Part shown: positions 6,917-8,974 of the stretch, piece after piece
How positions within the stretch are numbered: position 1 is the first letter of the stretch
How the letters are laid out: each line of letters begins with the position of its first letter
Origin: Verrucomicrobiia bacterium
GTDB taxonomy: Bacteria > Verrucomicrobiota > Verrucomicrobiia > Limisphaerales > UBA1319
Reading direction: 5' to 3'
Assembly (NCBI GenBank): GCA_017880715.1
Contig: JADGRT010000088.1
Coordinates: 1 to 8,974 of the forward strand
DNA length: 8,974 nt
Translations under genes and position numbers: made by a program
The notes under the pieces: generated by a model
The model's database searches: none
Seen by the model: only the letters and a program-made list of their open reading frames with translations
What the model was told of the DNA's origin: nothing

Positions 6917-7720
6917 ATGGAATGGATTGATTGCCACAATCACCTGCAAGATCCCAGGCTCATGGCGAATCTGGATTCGGTTCTGGAGCATGCCAGGACG
7001 GCGGGCGTGAGCAGATTGCTGTGCAATGGCAGCGCGGAATCGGATTGGGAAGATGTGTTGAAATTGGCGCAGGCGCATCGGGAGGTGATGCCCAGCTTTG
7101 GATTGCATCCCTGGTATGTTCACGGACGATCACCGCAATGGCGGCAGCGGTTGGAGACGTTTTTGGATCGCTTCCCTGCAGCGGTGGGCGAGATTGGTTT
7201 GGATCGTTGGATTGAGACACGGAACGAGCCCGAACAGGAGGCCGTTTTTCGGGAGCAACTGCGCCTGGCCAGGCGGCGGCAGTTGCCGGCCACGATTCAT
7301 TGCCTGCGGGCGTGGGGCTGGCTGATGGATGTGCTGCGCGAGGAGGGGCCGTTTCCGGCGGGTTTTGTCATCCATGCCTACGGCGGATCGACGGAGCTCA
7401 TCAAGCCGCTCGCGGAATGGGGAGCTTACTTTTCATTTGCCGGAACGGTGTTGGAGACGAAAAGGGAGCGGGCGCGCGAGGCTCTGCGGCAGGTGCCGGC
7501 CGACCGGCTGTTGCTGGAAACCGACGCGCCGGACTTGTTGCCGCCCGAGGCTTTTCGTCCCCATGTGCTGCGCTGTCCCGAGGGCAAGCCGTTGAATGAG
7601 CCGGGGAATATGGCGGCGATCGGCCGGGGCATCGCGGCGTTGCGGGGGGTGCCGGAAGAGCAGATGGCGGAGACAGTGTGGGAGAATGCGGGACGGCTGT
7701 TTCGGACGGTTTGGAAGTAG
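6917..7720 (+). CDS. TatD-family metal-dependent hydrolase
   Basis: This 267-residue cytoplasmic protein belongs to the amidohydrolase superfamily. TatD proteins are divalent-metal nucleases or phosphoesterases, for example the 3'-5' DNA exonuclease TatD of E. coli. The metal ligands can be read in order: the HxH pair H7/H9 in DCHNHL, E92 in VGEIGLD, H128 in TIHC, H153 in IHAYGGS and D203 in LETDAPDLLP. FGLHPW (61-66) and LNEPGN (226-231) are further TatD signatures. Length is normal for the family. It follows the GH51 gene by 78 bases on the same strand with no evident terminator, so cotranscription is possible, but a role in sugar use is not implied. No ribosome binding site is evident. The last 21 coding bases before the final lysine codon are repeated exactly at 8950-8970 (see the repeat entries). 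Confidence 0.92.
   Translation: MEWIDCHNHLQDPRLMANLDSVLEHARTAGVSRLLCNGSAESDWEDVLKLAQAHREVMPSFGLHPWYVHGRSPQWRQRLETFLDRFPAAVGEIGLDRWIETRNEPEQEAVFREQLRLARRRQLPATIHCLRAWGWLMDVLREEGPFPAGFVIHAYGGSTELIKPLAEWGAYFSFAGTVLETKRERAREALRQVPADRLLLETDAPDLLPPEAFRPHVLRCPEGKPLNEPGNMAAIGRGIAALRGVPEEQMAETVWENAGRLFRTVWK
7695..7715 (+). repeat. 21-base direct repeat, copy 1 (3' end of the TatD-like gene)
   Basis: This segment covers the codons for the end of the protein (GRLFRTVW). An exact copy lies at 8950-8970 in the same orientation, 1255 bases away. Both copies are preceded by ATGCGG (7686-7691 and 8943-8948), with three intervening bases here and one there. The two copies bracket the convergent hairpins and the whole propeller gene. 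Confidence 0.8.
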
Positions 7721-7739
7721 AGATGCGAAGTTTCAAATC

Positions 7740-7763
7740 AGGGCGGCGCGGCAGCACCGCCCT
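7740..7763. terminator. GC-rich hairpin between convergent genes
   Basis: AGGGCGG (7740-7746) and CCGCCCT (7757-7763) form a perfect 7-base stem with a 10-base loop, 20 bases after the TatD-like stop and 28 bases before the end of the convergent propeller gene. There is no T-run, so it is not a classic intrinsic terminator. It may slow polymerase from both sides, or be a copy of a dispersed REP-like repeat, which this window alone cannot show. Confidence 0.4.
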
Positions 7764-7770
7764 ACTGTTA

Positions 7771-7786
7771 CTGGCAAAGCCGCCAG
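7771..7786. repeat. Second small hairpin between convergent genes
   Basis: CTGGC (7771-7775) and GCCAG (7782-7786) pair as a 5-base stem with a 6-base loop. It sits 7 bases after the GC-rich hairpin and 5 bases before the stop codon of the propeller gene. Together the two hairpins fill most of the 70-base gap between convergent genes. Confidence 0.3.
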
Positions 7787-7790
7787 GCCG

Positions 7791-8852
7791 CTACTTTGCC
7801 GGCGGGGCTTTCGTGAAGTCGTAAATGAAAACCCCGTAGCCGACGCCGGCGGGGTCGCTGGCTTTGGCCATCTGAAAGGCCATGAACCGGCCATCGTCGC
7901 TGACGACCGGGTTGGAGGCTTTGTAGCCGGGATAGTCGCTAAAAAAAGTGAGCCGCTGCATCTGGCCGGCGCCGTCGAGTTTGAGCTTCCACAGGTCAAC
8001 GTGGCCGGAGCCCTGATGGTTCTGCCGATCGCTTTCCACCAGGGTAAACTGGCCGTCGGGGAAAATGCCTTCCGGTTCGTCATATTGGCCAGGGGCGTTG
8101 GAATAATTTGACACCTTTTGGGTCGTCAGATTAATGCCACACACCTCCGTGCCCTGGTAGCCGTAAGCACTGAAGGTGAGTTCGCGTTCCTCGGGGGGCC
8201 GAAAGTTTTGCGTCTCCAAAGTGCAGGGGAACGGCAGGTCGCGGCTCTCGACGATGATCTTTTGGTTCGCCAGTTTCGGGACGCCGTTCTCATAAACAAT
8301 GTCGGACTCTTGCATGCGCGAGGAGCCTTGGGGCATCACGTCGGGATACTGGGCGCTGACGTGCGTCCAGGCGAGGTGCATCCGTTGGCGCGACACCGCC
8401 GGGCCTTCGCTGCACTTGGTGCCGAGCGGCACGGGGGGGCGGGTGAGGCTTTTATCGAGCACGTAAAGGAAGCACTGGACCCGGTTGACGTTCGGTTTTT
8501 TCGGATCGAACGCCTCCGGTCCGGAAAGCAGGATGTCACCGTTGGCCAGGTAGAGCGCGCGCGTGTAACCGAAGTGATGATAATGAAGTGTCACGGGCCG
8601 GATAATTTTAGTGGCCAGTTCAACCTCAAACACGTTGCCGTAAGTTTTCTCGAGGAACAAAACCCGCTGGCCGTTATGGGACCAATCGGCCCGTTCGCCA
8701 AACCAAGTGAAACGGGTAATCCATGGGGGCAGCTCGTCGGCCGGGCATTTGCCGGCCAGCGGTGATTCAGCGGCTCCGGCGGCCACTGTGATGGCGGCGG
8801 CCACAGCGGCGGCGACTCGGATAAAACCAGGAAGCACCAGGGATGCGTTCAT
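7791..8852 (-). CDS. Exported PD40/TolB-like beta-propeller protein of unknown function
   Basis: The 353-residue protein starts with a signal peptide (about residues 1-28, an alanine-rich core ending AAGAAES). The rest resembles the repeated four-stranded blades of TolB/PD40 propellers: FGERADWSHNGQRVLFLE (51-68), GYTRALYLANGDILLSG (95-111), EPEGIFPDGQFTLVES (259-274), VDLWKLKLDG (285-294) followed by RLTFFSDYPGYKASNPVVSDDGRFMAFQ (300-327), and YGVFIYDF (339-346). The DG-(Q/R)-F pattern after a short acidic turn is typical of PD40 blades. Such proteins are usually periplasmic and bind proteins or ligands; no catalytic motif is seen. At least four cysteines (C127, C147, C210, C238) remain after export and could form disulfides. 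The gene is convergent with the TatD-like gene and bracketed by the 21-base direct repeat. Its ATG is preceded by only a weak GAG. Confidence 0.75.
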   Translation of the reverse strand: MNASLVLPGFIRVAAAVAAAITVAAGAAESPLAGKCPADELPPWITRFTWFGERADWSHNGQRVLFLEKTYGNVFEVELATKIIRPVTLHYHHFGYTRALYLANGDILLSGPEAFDPKKPNVNRVQCFLYVLDKSLTRPPVPLGTKCSEGPAVSRQRMHLAWTHVSAQYPDVMPQGSSRMQESDIVYENGVPKLANQKIIVESRDLPFPCTLETQNFRPPEERELTFSAYGYQGTEVCGINLTTQKVSNYSNAPGQYDEPEGIFPDGQFTLVESDRQNHQGSGHVDLWKLKLDGAGQMQRLTFFSDYPGYKASNPVVSDDGRFMAFQMAKASDPAGVGYGVFIYDFTKAPPAK

Positions 8853-8860
8853 ACGTTACT

Positions 8861-8873
8861 CAAAACGGTTTTG
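8861..8873. promoter_or_regulatory. 13-base palindrome CAAAAC-G-GTTTTG
   Basis: This perfect inverted repeat with one central base lies 8 bases before the start codon of the propeller gene, downstream of the candidate promoter. It could be an operator within the leader or a hairpin that covers the translation start. Confidence 0.4.
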
Positions 8874-8887
8874 GGTCATGGGCCTCG

Positions 8888-8915
8888 AGTATAGCCACCG
8901 AACCGCCGTCAGCAA
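8888..8915 (-). promoter_or_regulatory. Candidate promoter of the propeller gene
   Basis: Read on the minus strand, TTGCTG (8910-8915) is followed after 16 bases by TATACT (8888-8893), five of six matches to the -10 consensus. The -35 match is poor (three of six). The predicted start near 8880 would leave a leader of about 28 bases containing the CAAAAC/GTTTTG palindrome. Confidence 0.4.
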
Positions 8916-8930
8916 GCCCCGCATTCAACA

Positions 8931-8947
8931 ACGCACGCGTGCATGCG
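8931..8947. other. Alternating purine-pyrimidine tract with palindrome GCACGCGTGC
   Basis: Seventeen bases alternate strictly between purine and pyrimidine, mostly as CG, CA/TG and GC steps, which is the pattern that favours Z-DNA. The perfect 10-base palindrome GCACGCGTGC lies at 8933-8942, followed by the overlapping GCATGC. The tract ends three bases before the second copy of the 21-base repeat. Confidence 0.45.
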
Positions 8948-8949
8948 GT

Positions 8950-8970
8950 GGCTGTTTCGGACGGTTTGGA
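8950..8970 (+). repeat. 21-base direct repeat, copy 2 (orphan copy of the TatD gene end)
   Basis: This is an exact copy of 7695-7715 in the same orientation. It is outside any gene I can support and is cut off from its context by the window edge four bases later. The stretch from 8943 also resembles the first copy's flank (ATGCGG), so the similarity is slightly longer than 21 bases with a small indel. Confidence 0.8.
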
Positions 8971-8974
8971 GATA

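Overview
The window looks like a chromosomal piece of a fairly GC-rich Gram-negative bacterium, most likely from the Verrucomicrobiota or the related Planctomycetota. This placement is inference. It rests on a membrane-anchored SGNH hydrolase with TPR repeats (a family I associate with these phyla), a zinc-less methionyl-tRNA synthetase, a secreted GH51 arabinofuranosidase, a secreted PD40/TolB-like propeller protein, and the lack of clear Shine-Dalgarno sequences before any start codon. No RNA gene, CRISPR array, transposase or integrase was seen.

Layout. 1-1692 (minus): a large SGNH/GDSL hydrolase-TPR protein that runs off the left edge, so its C-terminus is missing. 1872-3437 (minus): metG. 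3438-3728: a 291-base divergent intergenic region. 3729-4514 (plus): a PaaX-family regulator with a winged helix, a Cas2-like central domain and a PaaX C-terminal domain. 4655-6838 (plus): an exported GH51 alpha-L-arabinofuranosidase. 6917-7720 (plus): a TatD-family metal-dependent hydrolase. 7791-8852 (minus, convergent with the previous gene): an exported beta-propeller protein. 8853-8974: its upstream region.

The main find is a pair of 38-base dyad-symmetric elements, at 3660-3697 and 4521-4558. One lies just before the PaaX-like gene and one lies between it and the GH51 gene. They share identical 9-base outer arms and the same half-site pattern, while the interior differs. In both, the left arm overlaps a similarly placed promoter-like hexamer pair. 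This suggests a local circuit in which the PaaX-like protein controls itself and the arabinofuranosidase, perhaps with the TatD gene. PaaX proteins are known mainly from phenylacetate catabolism, so a link to arabinoside degradation would be unusual.

A second oddity is a 21-base exact direct repeat. One copy is the 3' end of the TatD gene (7695-7715) and the other is at the right edge (8950-8970), so the two copies bracket the propeller gene. This resembles the footprint left by insertion at a gene's 3' end, or by a local duplication.
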